Shown here in pieces: positions 24,697-33,362 of a stretch of DNA of 40,442 bases. How positions within the stretch are numbered: the first letter of the stretch is position 1; the number at the start of each line of letters is the position of its first letter. This stretch comes from Cyanobacteriota bacterium (GTDB lineage: Bacteria; Cyanobacteriota; Cyanobacteriia; PCC-6307; Cyanobiaceae). The position numbers were made by a program, and so were the translations under genes. The DNA is taken from positions 1 to 40,442 of the forward strand of contig JAPLIE010000039.1 in assembly GCA_026389265.1 (NCBI GenBank), in the 5' to 3' direction. The notes under the pieces were generated by a model. It did not search any database. It was not told where the DNA came from and saw only the letters and a program-made list of their open reading frames with translations.

Positions 24697-26325
24697 CTAA
24701 AGCAGGAAATACCGCTGCGCCATCGGCAGCACCTCCGCCGGTTCACAGGTAAGCAGTTCGCCGTTTGCGAACACTTCATAGGTTTGGGGATCCACCTCCA
24801 CCTTGGGCAGGGCGCCGTTGTTGCGCATCGAGGCCTTGCCGATGGCGCGCGTGTTCACCACCGGCACGCACGGACGCCGTAGGCCGAGGCTGCGGGGTAG
24901 GTCGGCATCGAGGGCTGCCTGGCTCACAAAGGTGAGGCAGCTCGGCGCCAGCGCTGCTCCGAAGGCCGCGAACATCGGCCGGCCGTGCACCGGACCCGGG
25001 GTGGGAATCGAAGCGTTGGCATCGCCCATCTGGGCCCACACGATCGAGCCCCCCTTGATCACAAGCTCCGGCTTAACCCCAAAAAATCCAGGCTTCCACA
25101 GCACCAGATCCGCCAATTTACCCACCTCCACCGACCCCACCTGGCTGTCGATGCCGTGGGCGATGGCAGGGTTGATCGTGACCTTGGCGATGTAGCGCTT
25201 CAGGCGCGTGTTGTCGTTGCGGCTGGAATCCTCGCTCAGGCTGCCCCGCTGCACCTTCATCTTGTGGGCCGTCTGGAAGGTGCGGATGATCACCTCTCCC
25301 ACCCGGCCCATCGCCTGGGAATCACTGGCGATGATGCTGAAGGCCCCCAGGTCGTGGAGGATGTCCTCGGCGGCAATCGTTTCGCGGCGGATGCGCGATT
25401 CAGCGAAGGCCACATCCTCCGGAATGCGCGGATCGAGGTGGTGGCACACCATCAGCATGTCGAGGTGCTCCTCCAGCGTATTGTGCGTGTAGGGGCGCGT
25501 GGGGTTGGTGCTGCTCGGCAGCACGTTGGCCTCCCCGCAGATCTTGATGATGTCCGGCGCGTGGCCGCCGCCGGCCCCTTCGGTGTGGAACGTGTGGATG
25601 GTGCGGCCGCCGATGGCGCGGATCGTGTCCTCCACGAAGCCCGCCTCGTTGAGGGTGTCGGTGTGGATGCACACCTGCACATCGAAGCGATCCGCCACTG
25701 AGAGGCAGCAGTCGATCGCTGCCGGGGTGGTGCCCCAGTCTTCATGGAGCTTGAGGGCGCAGGCGCCGGCGGCCTGGAGCATGCGGGCCAGGTGGAAGGC
25801 GCCCGGGGTGCAGGTGGTGGCATTGGTGCCGGTGGCCGGGCCGGTTCCGCCTCCCATCAGCGTGGTGACACCACTGGAGAGGGCCGTTTCGATCTGTTGG
25901 GGGCAAATGAAGTGGATGTGGGTGTCGATCGCGCCGGCGGTCAGGATGTGGCCCTCGCCGGCGATCGCCTCGGTGCCCGGGCCGACCACGATGTCCACGC
26001 CGCTCTGGATATCGGGGTTGCCTGCCTTGCCGATCGCCACGATCCGGCCATCCCGCAGACCGATGTCGGCCTTCACGATCCCCCACCAGTCGAGGATCAA
26101 TGCATTGGTGATCACCGTGTCCACGGCGCCGCCGGCCCGGGTGGTCTGGGCCTGACCCATGCCATCGCGAATCACCTTGCCGCCGCCGAACTTCACCTCA
26201 TCGCCATAGACGGTGTAATCCTTCTCCACCTCCAGGAACAGCTCGGTGTCGGCCAGTCGCAGCCGGTCGCCGGTGGTGGGCCCGTAGGTCTGGGCGTAGG
26301 CCTGGCGGGAGATGCGGTAGGGCAT
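24697..26325 (-). CDS. ureC: Urease subunit alpha UreC with a 27-residue internal deletion
   Basis: Catalytic subunit of urease, which hydrolyses urea to ammonia and carbamate at a di-nickel site. Metal ligands are all present: His136 and His138 (IDTHIH), Lys192 (LKLHEDW, the carbamylated lysine, 217 in Klebsiella), His194, His221 (CIHTDTLNE), His247 (IHTFHTEG) and Asp335 (SDSQAMGR); the catalytic His295 is in MVCHHLD. The protein is 542 residues instead of about 569. All the shortfall falls at [16 protein letters not shown] (junction at 25767/25768), where standard ureases have 27 more residues including a NIGLLGKGN-type barrel strand and the following helix. The frame is preserved. The enzyme may be inactive, altered, or the sequence may be wrong. 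It ends the ureDABC run. Confidence 0.93.
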   Translation of the reverse strand: MPYRISRQAYAQTYGPTTGDRLRLADTELFLEVEKDYTVYGDEVKFGGGKVIRDGMGQAQTTRAGGAVDTVITNALILDWWGIVKADIGLRDGRIVAIGKAGNPDIQSGVDIVVGPGTEAIAGEGHILTAGAIDTHIHFICPQQIETALSSGVTTLMGGGTGPATGTNATTCTPGAFHLARMLQAAGACALKLHEDWGTTPAAIDCCLSVADRFDVQVCIHTDTLNEAGFVEDTIRAIGGRTIHTFHTEGAGGGHAPDIIKICGEANVLPSSTNPTRPYTHNTLEEHLDMLMVCHHLDPRIPEDVAFAESRIRRETIAAEDILHDLGAFSIIASDSQAMGRVGEVIIRTFQTAHKMKVQRGSLSEDSSRNDNTRLKRYIAKVTINPAIAHGIDSQVGSVEVGKLADLVLWKPGFFGVKPELVIKGGSIVWAQMGDANASIPTPGPVHGRPMFAAFGAALAPSCLTFVSQAALDADLPRSLGLRRPCVPVVNTRAIGKASMRNNGALPKVEVDPQTYEVFANGELLTCEPAEVLPMAQRYFLL

Positions 26326-26368
26326 GGCCGGGGGAGTGGGGAGGATGGGGGCCTGGAGAGGCGTGGCG

Positions 26369-26686
26369 TCAATCCAGCGGGCCGTTGATCAGCCCGTTGA
26401 AGCCGAACACCCGCCGGGCGCCGGCGAAGGGCACCAGCTGCACCTCGCGGCTGTCGCCCGGTTCGAAGCGGATCGCTGTTCCCGCCGGGATGTCGAGCCG
26501 CAGGCCGCGGGCCGCCTCCCGATTGAAGTGGAGCGCCGGGTTGGCCTCGTGGAAGTGGAAGTGGGAACCCACCTGCACGGGCCGATCGCCCGTGTTGGCC
26601 ACCGTGAGGATGGTGATCGGCCGGCCGGCATTGAGTTCAAGGTCGCCGGGTTCGGGGATGAGTTCGCCGGGGATCAGGGGGGACAT
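26369..26686 (-). CDS. ureB: Urease subunit beta
   Basis: 105-residue structural subunit. Characteristic motifs are [61 protein letters not shown] and a C-terminal [15 protein letters not shown]. Length is normal for a separate beta subunit. It lies 13 nt after ureA and 43 nt before ureC and is complete, unlike ureC. Confidence 0.96.
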   Translation of the reverse strand: MSPLIPGELIPEPGDLELNAGRPITILTVANTGDRPVQVGSHFHFHEANPALHFNREAARGLRLDIPAGTAIRFEPGDSREVQLVPFAGARRVFGFNGLINGPLD

Positions 26687-26699
26687 GGCTGGTGTGGGA

Positions 26700-27002
26700 T
26701 CAGCGGATCGGGTCGTGCAGGGTCACCAACTTGGTGCCATCGGGGAACACCGCCTCGATCTGCACGTCATGGATCAGCTCCGGCACCCCCTCCATCACTT
26801 GGTGCCGCCCCAGCCAGGTGGACCCTGCTGCCATCAGCTCGGCCACCGTGCGGCCATCGCGGGCCCCCTCCAGCACCTGGAAGCTCAGCCAGGCCACGGC
26901 TTCGGGGTGGTTGAGCTTCAGGCCCCGGTTGAGGCGGCGTTCCGCCAGCAGGGCGGCGGTCACGATCAGGAGCTTGTCCTTTTCCTGGGGGGTGAGGTGC
27001 AT
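26700..27002 (-). CDS. ureA: Urease subunit gamma
   Basis: 100-residue structural subunit that assembles with UreB and UreC into the urease trimer of trimers. It shows [44 protein letters not shown], the [33 protein letters not shown] stretch and normal length. It is separated from ureD by 97 nt, in which I see no obvious terminator. Confidence 0.97.
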   Translation of the reverse strand: MHLTPQEKDKLLIVTAALLAERRLNRGLKLNHPEAVAWLSFQVLEGARDGRTVAELMAAGSTWLGRHQVMEGVPELIHDVQIEAVFPDGTKLVTLHDPIR

Positions 27003-27099
27003 GCCTCGAGGGTGCGGCGGCAGATGAAGGGTTGTGCGCGCAGTCTGGCAGCGGCATCCGGCAGCGCTCGTTCACCGGGAACCCTCCCCTTCCCTCCCC

Positions 27100-28521
27100 T
27101 CAGCGCCGATCGGCCAGGGTCCGGGCTTGCCCGGCCGCCCCAGCGGCCTCCAGTCCTGCGAAGGGTCTTTCCTGGAAGGGCCACACCCGTGGCAGCTCCG
27201 GCGCCGCCAGCCCCTGGGCTGCCCGGATCCGGGCCCATAGCCGGGTGAACCAGCTGCGGGCCGCCGTGCTCGAGGGGCCCCGGTAGCGCGCCACCAGCCC
27301 CTGTTCCAAGGCGCCGCAGGCCATCGTGCCCTCCAGGCCGGAGCGATCGCCGCGGCAGACCTCCACCAGCTCAGCCAATTCAGCCCCCGCCAGCTTCCGG
27401 GGCGCCACCCAAACCAGCGAGCCGAACACCGGTTCCCCCGCCAGCCCGTGGGCCTCTACCAGGGAGCTGCCCCCCAGTTCCAGGCGATCCACCAGCTCCC
27501 AGCGGTCGCCGCCGGGATCGCGGCGTCGGATCTCCAGCAGGGACCGCCAGCGACCGGCTCCGAGGCTTTCCCCGGCCGCCGTTCGGCCCAGCCGCACCAG
27601 CTCCGCCCCCAGCCAGCCGGCTCCGGGGGCCAGGTTCACCCGGGTGCGTTGTTCGTAGAGACCTTCGCCATACACCACCAGTTCCTGGGGAAGCCATTCC
27701 AGGTCGGCGCCCTCCTCCAGCTGGAAGGCCAGCTCCTGCAGCGCCCAGGCGCCTTCGGGGCGGAGCCGGGAGCGTCCGATCGTGCCATACACCTTCTGGG
27801 CCGCCACGCTGGTGAGCAAGGCCCGGCTTCCGGGCTCCAGGTGAACCGTGATGCTCAGCTGGTCGCCTCCCACCAGGCCGCCGGCTGTGTGGAGCAACGG
27901 CAGTTCACAGCGGCCATCGGCCCGGTTGAAGCCCCGCTGGATCTTCAGCGGGGCGCTGGCGCTGCCCTGGTGGCGGCTGAGGCCATCGCCACCGCGGCTG
28001 AAGCGCAGGCTGGCGCGGCCATGCCAGCTGTCGGATCCGGCGCTGGGGGCCTGGTCGGTGGCCATGAAAGCCGTTGCTTCGGCGTTTGCCTTGGCGCTCG
28101 CTTCGCTGCTCGCCTCTCTGGTTGCTTCGTGGCTCACTCCACAGCTCGCGTCGGCAATGGCTTCGTTCCTTGGTTCGCTGATTCCTTGAGCGCTCGCTCC
28201 GCTGCTCGGTTTGCTGTTTGCTTCGGTACTGGCTTCGCTGCTCGCTTCAGCGCTCGGATTGTTTCTCGCCTTACTGCTCACGTCACGGCTTGCTGGGGCA
28301 CTTGCTTCGCTGCTCGCTTCGCCTCTGGATTCCCTGCCTAACTCGCCGCCTTCCAGCGCTTGCTGGCGCCGCTCTGCTGGGCTGTCCGCAGCCGAGGCGG
28401 CCTGGCCGCTGTCAGGGTCGCCACTCCAATCCGGTGCCCTGCGCTCCACGTTCACCCCTGCGGCCGCCACACTCTGGTGGGTCATGCCTCCGGGAGCCAG
28501 CCGCCTTGCCTGAATCCGCAT
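27100..28521 (-). CDS. ureD: Urease accessory protein UreD with long low-complexity N-terminal extension
   Basis: UreD binds apo-urease with UreF and UreG during nickel insertion. The core (from about residue 165, SWHGRASLRFSRGG) has GGLVGGDQLSITVHLEPGSRALLTSVAAQKVY and LEWLPQELVVYGEGLYEQRT, typical for the family. Total length is 473 residues, against about 280-320 normally. Residues 65-150 are low-complexity serine/alanine/glutamate sequence (EASSEASAPAS, AEASSEASTEAN, EASSEASAKANAEA) encoded by short DNA repeats. The first ATG has a plausible ribosome site (TGAGG, 7-8 nt upstream). The internal ATG at 28065, which would give a normal 321-residue UreD, has none. The long start overlaps the proposed ureE start head to head. 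Confidence 0.87.
   Translation of the reverse strand: MRIQARRLAPGGMTHQSVAAAGVNVERRAPDWSGDPDSGQAASAADSPAERRQQALEGGELGRESRGEASSEASAPASRDVSSKARNNPSAEASSEASTEANSKPSSGASAQGISEPRNEAIADASCGVSHEATREASSEASAKANAEATAFMATDQAPSAGSDSWHGRASLRFSRGGDGLSRHQGSASAPLKIQRGFNRADGRCELPLLHTAGGLVGGDQLSITVHLEPGSRALLTSVAAQKVYGTIGRSRLRPEGAWALQELAFQLEEGADLEWLPQELVVYGEGLYEQRTRVNLAPGAGWLGAELVRLGRTAAGESLGAGRWRSLLEIRRRDPGGDRWELVDRLELGGSSLVEAHGLAGEPVFGSLVWVAPRKLAGAELAELVEVCRGDRSGLEGTMACGALEQGLVARYRGPSSTAARSWFTRLWARIRAAQGLAAPELPRVWPFQERPFAGLEAAGAAGQARTLADRR
28100..28317. repeat. Degenerate short-repeat tract with three perfect 14-bp copies
   Basis: GCTTCGCTGCTCGC occurs perfectly at 28100-28113, 28232-28245 and 28304-28317, with many partial copies (GCTTCG, GCTCGC) in between. 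The tract encodes the Ser/Ala/Glu-rich extension of UreD on the minus strand. It looks like expansion of a short repeat and may vary in length between strains. Confidence 0.75.
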
Positions 28522-29105
28522 CCGGGCCCCTCACCCTCACCCAGCGCTCCAGCACGCCGCCGGCCGGCGCATCGGAACCGGGGCTGCGTCTCTCCCTCGG
28601 CGCCGATGAGCGCACCCGGCTGCGCGGCCATCGCCGTAGCGCCTGCGGTCGTGATCTGCTGCTGCACTTGGAGCGCGGCGAGCCGCTGCAGCCGGGCGAA
28701 TGGCTCAGTGGTGCGCCCGGCGATCCGCCGGTGCGGGTGGAGGCGGCCGCTGAGCCTCTGCTGGTGGTGCGTGCCAGCGACCCCCTCGACCTGCTGCGGG
28801 CGGCCTATCACCTCGGCAACCGCCATGTGGCGTTGGAGGTGTGCGCCGGGGAGCTGCGGCTGCTTGAGGATTCGGTGCTGGCCGATCTGCTGGAGCAGCG
28901 GGGGCTGGAGCTGATGCGCCGCCTGGCTCCCTTCCTGCCGGAGGCCGGGGCCTATGCCGCTGCAGGCGGCCACCGGCATGACGATGGCCACGAGCACGAC
29001 CACGAACAGGTTCACGGCTTGGATCACGGCCAAGGGCAGGGTTACCGGCATGGCCCCGACCAGGCCCACGACCTCGCCCACTCTGATCACCCCACCCATG
29101 GCTGA
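28506..29105 (+). CDS. ureE: Urease accessory protein UreE (nickel chaperone)
   Basis: About 199 residues from a TTG start with a GGGAG ribosome site 9 nt upstream; no ATG or GTG fits the N-terminus. The N-terminal domain (LTLTQRSSTPPAG) is followed by the metal-binding domain LVVRASDPLDLLRAAYHLGNRHVALEV, which contains the conserved GNRH motif, and LEDSVLADLLEQRGL. The last 45 residues are histidine-rich (HRHDDGHEHDHEQVHG and more), a nickel-binding tail. UreE delivers nickel to UreG. It is the first gene of ureEFG, overlaps ureF by 8 nt, and is divergent from ureDABC. Confidence 0.88.
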   Translation: MPESASGPLTLTQRSSTPPAGASEPGLRLSLGADERTRLRGHRRSACGRDLLLHLERGEPLQPGEWLSGAPGDPPVRVEAAAEPLLVVRASDPLDLLRAAYHLGNRHVALEVCAGELRLLEDSVLADLLEQRGLELMRRLAPFLPEAGAYAAAGGHRHDDGHEHDHEQVHGLDHGQGQGYRHGPDQAHDLAHSDHPTHG

Positions 29106-29826
29106 CTCCCCGCCCATGGAGGCCGCCCCGGCCCTCGCCCCTGGGGAGGCGCGCCTGCGGTTGTACCAGCTGGTGAGTCCCGCCCTGCCGGTGGGGGCCT
29201 TCAGCTACTCCGAGGGTCTCGAATGGCTGGTGCAGCAGGGCAGACTCCCCAATGGGGCGGCGGTGCGTGCCTGGCTGGAGGCCGAATGCCGCGCCGGTGT
29301 GCTCCCCATTGAGGCCGCCAGCCTGCCGGAGCTGATGCATCTGTTGCGGCGGGCTTGCGGGGATGGCCCCGGTGCTCGCGACGCCGCCCTGGCGGTGCGG
29401 GAGCAGGACAACTGGCTCCTGGCCCAGCGGGAGGCGCCCGAGTTGCGGGCCCAGCAGCGCCAGATGGGGGGGTCTCTCGGCCAGTTGCTGACGGATCTGG
29501 GCTGGCCCCCGCCGGCGGATGCGGCCCCCCTGGCCTGGACCGCCGCCTGGGCCTGGGCGGGCCTGTGCCTGGAGATCCCGCCCGCTGAGCTGGTGGAGGC
29601 TTACCTCTACGCCTGGACCGCCAGCCAGCTCAGCGCCGCCGTGCGGCTGGTGCCCCTGGGGCCCACCGAGGCCCAGCGGCTGCAGCTGGCCCTGGCCCCT
29701 GGCCTGGCCCGCCGCGCCCGGGAGCTTGTCGCCAACGATCCCCGCAGGCTCTGGAATGGTGGCGTGGGCGCGGGTCTGGCCCAGTTGGGCCATGGGGAGC
29801 TCTACTCGCGCTTGTTCCGCAGTTAA
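29098..29826 (+). CDS. ureF: Urease accessory protein UreF
   Basis: 242 residues from the ATG giving MADSPPMEAAP; a second ATG at 29116 is possible. Typical motifs are LYQLVSPALPVGAFSYSEGLEW near the N-terminus, and later LYAWTASQLSAAVRLVPLG. UreF works with UreD and UreG on apo-urease and modulates the UreG GTPase. The start overlaps the end of ureE by 8 nt, which suggests coupled translation. Confidence 0.93.
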   Translation: MADSPPMEAAPALAPGEARLRLYQLVSPALPVGAFSYSEGLEWLVQQGRLPNGAAVRAWLEAECRAGVLPIEAASLPELMHLLRRACGDGPGARDAALAVREQDNWLLAQREAPELRAQQRQMGGSLGQLLTDLGWPPPADAAPLAWTAAWAWAGLCLEIPPAELVEAYLYAWTASQLSAAVRLVPLGPTEAQRLQLALAPGLARRARELVANDPRRLWNGGVGAGLAQLGHGELYSRLFRS

Positions 29827-29985
29827 AGCACTGCTGGCATCGACCAACGACGCCGGCTTCCCAGCCGGGAGCCTTCCGGGCTGAGCGCGGCGATGGGCGG
29901 TTGTTGCGGCCCGGTGCTGAAGCGAGCGCCGGGCCTCCTTAGCCTGACCCTATCGGCAGGACATCAGCCGGGAGGAGCGGTCGCC

Positions 29986-30633
29986 ATGAGCAAGCTGCGG
30001 GTTGGGGTGGCCGGGCCGGTGGGTTCCGGCAAGACGGCGTTGGTGGAGGCCCTCTGCCGGCGGCTGCGGGATCGCCTGGAGCTGGCGGTGGTCACCAACG
30101 ACATCTACACCCAGGAGGATGCCCAGTTCCTCACCCGGGCCGGAGCCCTTGAGCCTGAGCGCATCCGGGGCGTTGAAACGGGGGGCTGCCCCCACACCGC
30201 CATTCGCGAGGACTGTTCGATCAACCGGGCTGCCGTGGCGGAGCTGGAGGCGGCCTTCCCGGCCCTCGATCTGGTGCTGGTGGAAAGCGGCGGCGACAAC
30301 CTGGCCGCCAGCTTCAGCCCAGAGCTCGTGGATCTCTGCATCTACGTGATCGATGTGGCCGCCGGCGACAAGATCCCCCGCAAGGGCGGCCCCGGCATCA
30401 CCCGCTCCGACCTGCTGGTGATCAACAAGATCGACCTGGCTCCCATGGTGGGCGCCTCCTTGGCGGTGATGGAGCACGACACCCTCCGCATGCGGGCCGG
30501 GCGGCCGTGGTGCTTCACCAACCTCCGCAGCGGCGAGGGGCTGGAGGCGGTGGAGGCTTTTCTGCTGCGGCAGTTGCCGCCGGCCGGGGCGCTCGATGGG
30601 CAGGTGGATGATCTGGGGCGCGCTGGTTGCTGA
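29986..30633 (+). CDS. ureG: Urease accessory GTPase UreG
   Basis: 215-residue GTPase that powers nickel insertion. The P-loop is GPVGSGKT, the metal-binding Cys-Pro-His motif is in [17 protein letters not shown], and the guanine-specificity segment is VINKIDLAP. The ATG at 29986 has a good ribosome site (GGAGGAG, 9-10 nt upstream); the open frame from 29893 is upstream sequence. It is 159 nt downstream of ureF, a gap in which I see no gene. Confidence 0.96.
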   Translation: MSKLRVGVAGPVGSGKTALVEALCRRLRDRLELAVVTNDIYTQEDAQFLTRAGALEPERIRGVETGGCPHTAIREDCSINRAAVAELEAAFPALDLVLVESGGDNLAASFSPELVDLCIYVIDVAAGDKIPRKGGPGITRSDLLVINKIDLAPMVGASLAVMEHDTLRMRAGRPWCFTNLRSGEGLEAVEAFLLRQLPPAGALDGQVDDLGRAGC

Positions 30634-30783
30634 GGCCACCGTTCAGCGCCGCTTGGTGGCCGGCAATTGTCGGGGTATGAACGTTCCGTTACAAGGGACA
30701 CCAAGCCGCAGGTGTTCCTCTCGATACTGTTCCCCATACAGCGGGGCTGACCGCTTCCCGCAGCCCTTCTTGGAGACACATTC
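30634..30783 (+). promoter_or_regulatory. urtA promoter region with a weak NtcA-like arrangement
   Basis: 150 nt between ureG and urtA. GTT-N8-CAC at 30688-30701 matches four of six NtcA consensus bases and is followed after 23 nt by TACTGT (30725-30730), a TAN3T-type -10 box. Urea transporter genes are NtcA-regulated in several cyanobacteria, so this position is reasonable, but the match is poor. A GGAG ribosome site lies 9 nt before the urtA ATG. Confidence 0.35.
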
Positions 30784-32109
30784 ATGCACCCCTCGGCGAT
30801 TCGGAAGCCCTCGCTTCGTCTGATCGGTGGAGCCACGGCCCTCGCCACCTCCCTCTCTCTGGTTGCCTGCGGCGGCGGTGGTGGAGGGGCACCTACCGCC
30901 AGCGGTGGCGGTGATGCCACCGGCGGCAACTTTGATGGCGAAGTGAAGGTGGGCATCCTCCACTCCCGCTCCGGCACCATGGCCATCTCCGAAAACACGG
31001 TGGCCGAAGCCGAGCTGATGGCGATCGATGAGATCAACAAGGCCGGTGGCGTGGCGATCGACGGCAAGAAACTCAAGATCGTGCCGATCGAAGAAGACGG
31101 AGCCTCCGACTGGCCCACCTTCGCCGAGAAATCTAAGAAGCTGATCGATCAGGACAAGGTGGCCGTGGTGTTCGGCGGTTGGACCTCCGCCAGCCGCAAA
31201 GCCATGCTGCCGGTGTATGAGTCGAAGGATGCCTTCCTCTACTACCCGATCCAGTACGAAGGCCAGGAGTGCTCCAAAAACATCTTCTACACCGGTGCCA
31301 CCCCCAACCAGCAGGCAGAGCCCGCCGTGGAGTGGCTGCTGAAGAACAAGGGTAAGGACTTCTTCCTGGTCGGCTCCGACTACGTGTATCCCCGCACGGC
31401 CAACACGATCATCAAGGAGCAGCTCAAGGCCCAGGGCGGCAAGCTGGTGGGTGAGGACTACCTCCCCCTCGGTAACACCGAGGTGGCGCCGATCATCGCC
31501 AAGATCAAGCAGGCCCTGCCCAAGGGTGGTGTGATCGTGAACACGCTGAACGGCGACAGCAACGTGGCGTTCTTCAAGCAGATGAAGGCCGCCGGCATCA
31601 CCCCCGCCAATGGCTACGCGATCATGAGCTTCTCGATCGCCGAAGAGGAAATCGCCGCCATCGGTCCCGAGTACCTGGAAGGCACCTACGCCGCCTGGAA
31701 CTTCTTCCAGAGCCTCGACACACCCGCCTCCAAGAAGTTCACCGCCGACTTCAAGGCCAAGTACGGCGCCCAGCGGGTCACCAACGACCCGGCTGAGGCC
31801 GCCTACACCATGGTGTACCTCTGGAAGCTGGGCGCCGAGAAGGCCAACAGCGTTGACGACAACAAGGTGCGCGACGCCCTACCTGGCGTGAGCTTCGATG
31901 CCCCCGAGGGCAAGGTGACCGTGCAGCCCAACCACCACATCGAGAAGCTCGTGTTGATCGGCGAGGTGCAGAAGGATGGCATGTTCAAGATCCTCGAGAA
32001 CAAGGGCTTCGTGAAGCCCGTGGCCTGGAACCAGTTCGTGCCCGAAACCAAGGGCTACACCTGCGACCACACCCAGAAGCGTCCCGACGCCGGCAAGTTC
32101 AAGCTCTGA
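30784..32109 (+). CDS. urtA: Urea ABC transporter substrate-binding lipoprotein UrtA
   Basis: 441 residues. The N-terminus is a lipoprotein signal with the lipobox LVAC (cysteine 29) followed by a glycine-rich linker. The mature protein is a branched-chain-amino-acid-type binding protein with VGILHSRSGTMAISE, VFGGWTSASRKAMLPV, LYYPIQYEGQECSKNIFYTGA and GSDYVYPRTANTI, all typical of UrtA. It captures urea for the UrtBCDE transporter. It follows ureG, so urea capture and hydrolysis genes are adjacent. A terminator-like hairpin lies downstream. Confidence 0.96.
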   Translation: MHPSAIRKPSLRLIGGATALATSLSLVACGGGGGGAPTASGGGDATGGNFDGEVKVGILHSRSGTMAISENTVAEAELMAIDEINKAGGVAIDGKKLKIVPIEEDGASDWPTFAEKSKKLIDQDKVAVVFGGWTSASRKAMLPVYESKDAFLYYPIQYEGQECSKNIFYTGATPNQQAEPAVEWLLKNKGKDFFLVGSDYVYPRTANTIIKEQLKAQGGKLVGEDYLPLGNTEVAPIIAKIKQALPKGGVIVNTLNGDSNVAFFKQMKAAGITPANGYAIMSFSIAEEEIAAIGPEYLEGTYAAWNFFQSLDTPASKKFTADFKAKYGAQRVTNDPAEAAYTMVYLWKLGAEKANSVDDNKVRDALPGVSFDAPEGKVTVQPNHHIEKLVLIGEVQKDGMFKILENKGFVKPVAWNQFVPETKGYTCDHTQKRPDAGKFKL

Positions 32110-32138
32110 ATTTCAGCCTCCACGCTGATTGCCTTAAT

Positions 32139-32164
32139 GGGGGGGACCCAGATCCCCCCTTTTT
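32139..32164 (+). terminator. Terminator-like hairpin between urtA and urtB
   Basis: A G-run of seven, GGGGGGG, and a C-run of six, CCCCCC, can pair across the spacer ACCCAGAT, followed by five T. It lies 29 nt after the urtA stop and 37 nt before urtB. Partial termination here would make more binding protein than permease while letting some transcripts continue. Confidence 0.75.
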
Positions 32165-32201
32165 CTTTTGATCCTTTGTTGTCCCGCCGGCGCGGGTCAC
32201 C

Positions 32202-33359
32202 ATGACAGCTCTTTTCGACACGCTCTTCAACGGGCTGGCCATCGGCTCGGTGCTGATGCTCACCGCCCTCGGTCTGGCCGTGGTGTTCGGCCTGATGGGT
32301 GTCATCAACATGGCCCATGGCGAGTTGATGATGCTCGGCGCCTACACCACCTTCGTGGTGCAGAACCTGCTCAAATCCGGCCCGCTGCAAGCTCTGTTCC
32401 CGATCTACATCCTTCTCTCCATTCCGATCGCATTTCTGGTCAGCGGCCTGGTGGGCCTGCTGCTCGAAAAAACGGTGATCCGTCGCCTCTACGGCCGGCC
32501 ACTGGAAACCCTGCTGGCCACCTGGGGGGTGAGCCTGATCCTGCAGCAGTTTGTGCGATCGGTGTCCACGGCCTTCTTCCTCGGCCTGCTGGCCGCCGTA
32601 GCCCTCGGCCTGCTGGCCCCCCGCTTCACCCCGGCCGCCTTGTGGCGCCAGCGCTGGACGCCGCTGCTGAAGGTGGGCAATTGGATTTTGGCCCTGATCG
32701 TTGGGATCGCTCTGGGCTCCTTGCTGGGTGAGCAGCGGGCTCTGCACCAGCCCTGGTTCAGCGCTCGCAACATCGACGTGACCGCCCCCGAGTGGCTGCG
32801 AGGCTCGATTGATCTGGGCGGGGTCACCATGCCCACCGCCCGCTTGTTCATCCTCGCCCTCACCGCTCTTGCCTTGGTGGGGGTCAACTGGTTCCTGCAA
32901 AAGAGCGCCTGGGGGATTCGGATCCGTGCGGTCACCCAGAACCGCTCGATGAGCAGCTGCCTCGGCATTCCCACCGAAACGGTGGATGCCCTCACCTTCT
33001 TCGTGGGGTCTGGCCTGGCGGGCATCGCTGGCGTGGCGGTGTCCCTGCTGGGTTCGGTGGGTCCGAACCTCGGCGGTAACTACATCGTGCTGGCCTTCAT
33101 GGTGGTGGTGCTCGGAGGCCTCGGCAAGCTCTGGGGCACGGTGGTGGCCGCCTTTGTGCTCGGCATTCTCGATTACGTGATCGGCTCCGGATCGTTGCTG
33201 CTGCTGTGGCCTTCGATGCCGGCCGCCCTCAATGGCGTGATCAGCTTCTTCGCCACCACCTCGATGGCCAAGGTTCTCGTGTTTGTGTTGATCATGGTGT
33301 TTTTGCAGTTCCGACCGGCGGGGATGTTCCCGCAGAAGGGCCGCATGGTGGAGGCCTGA
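32202..33359 (+). CDS. urtB: Urea ABC transporter permease UrtB
   Basis: 385-residue inner-membrane permease of the branched-chain-amino-acid class. Hydrophobic helices span the protein, with LGLAVVFGLMGVINMAHGELMMLGAY near the N-terminus, a family hallmark, and RAVTQNRSMSSCLGIPTETVDAL and LGGLGKLWGTVVAAFVLG near the C-terminus. It pairs with UrtC to form the urea channel. Only 3 nt separate it from urtC. Confidence 0.96.
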   Translation: MTALFDTLFNGLAIGSVLMLTALGLAVVFGLMGVINMAHGELMMLGAYTTFVVQNLLKSGPLQALFPIYILLSIPIAFLVSGLVGLLLEKTVIRRLYGRPLETLLATWGVSLILQQFVRSVSTAFFLGLLAAVALGLLAPRFTPAALWRQRWTPLLKVGNWILALIVGIALGSLLGEQRALHQPWFSARNIDVTAPEWLRGSIDLGGVTMPTARLFILALTALALVGVNWFLQKSAWGIRIRAVTQNRSMSSCLGIPTETVDALTFFVGSGLAGIAGVAVSLLGSVGPNLGGNYIVLAFMVVVLGGLGKLWGTVVAAFVLGILDYVIGSGSLLLLWPSMPAALNGVISFFATTSMAKVLVFVLIMVFLQFRPAGMFPQKGRMVEA

Positions 33360-33362
33360 TTC

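Noticed and set aside
28081-28330. CRISPR array in the ureD repeat tract
   Set aside because: The repeats are short (14 bp or less), unevenly spaced, degenerate and within a coding frame. There are no cas genes.
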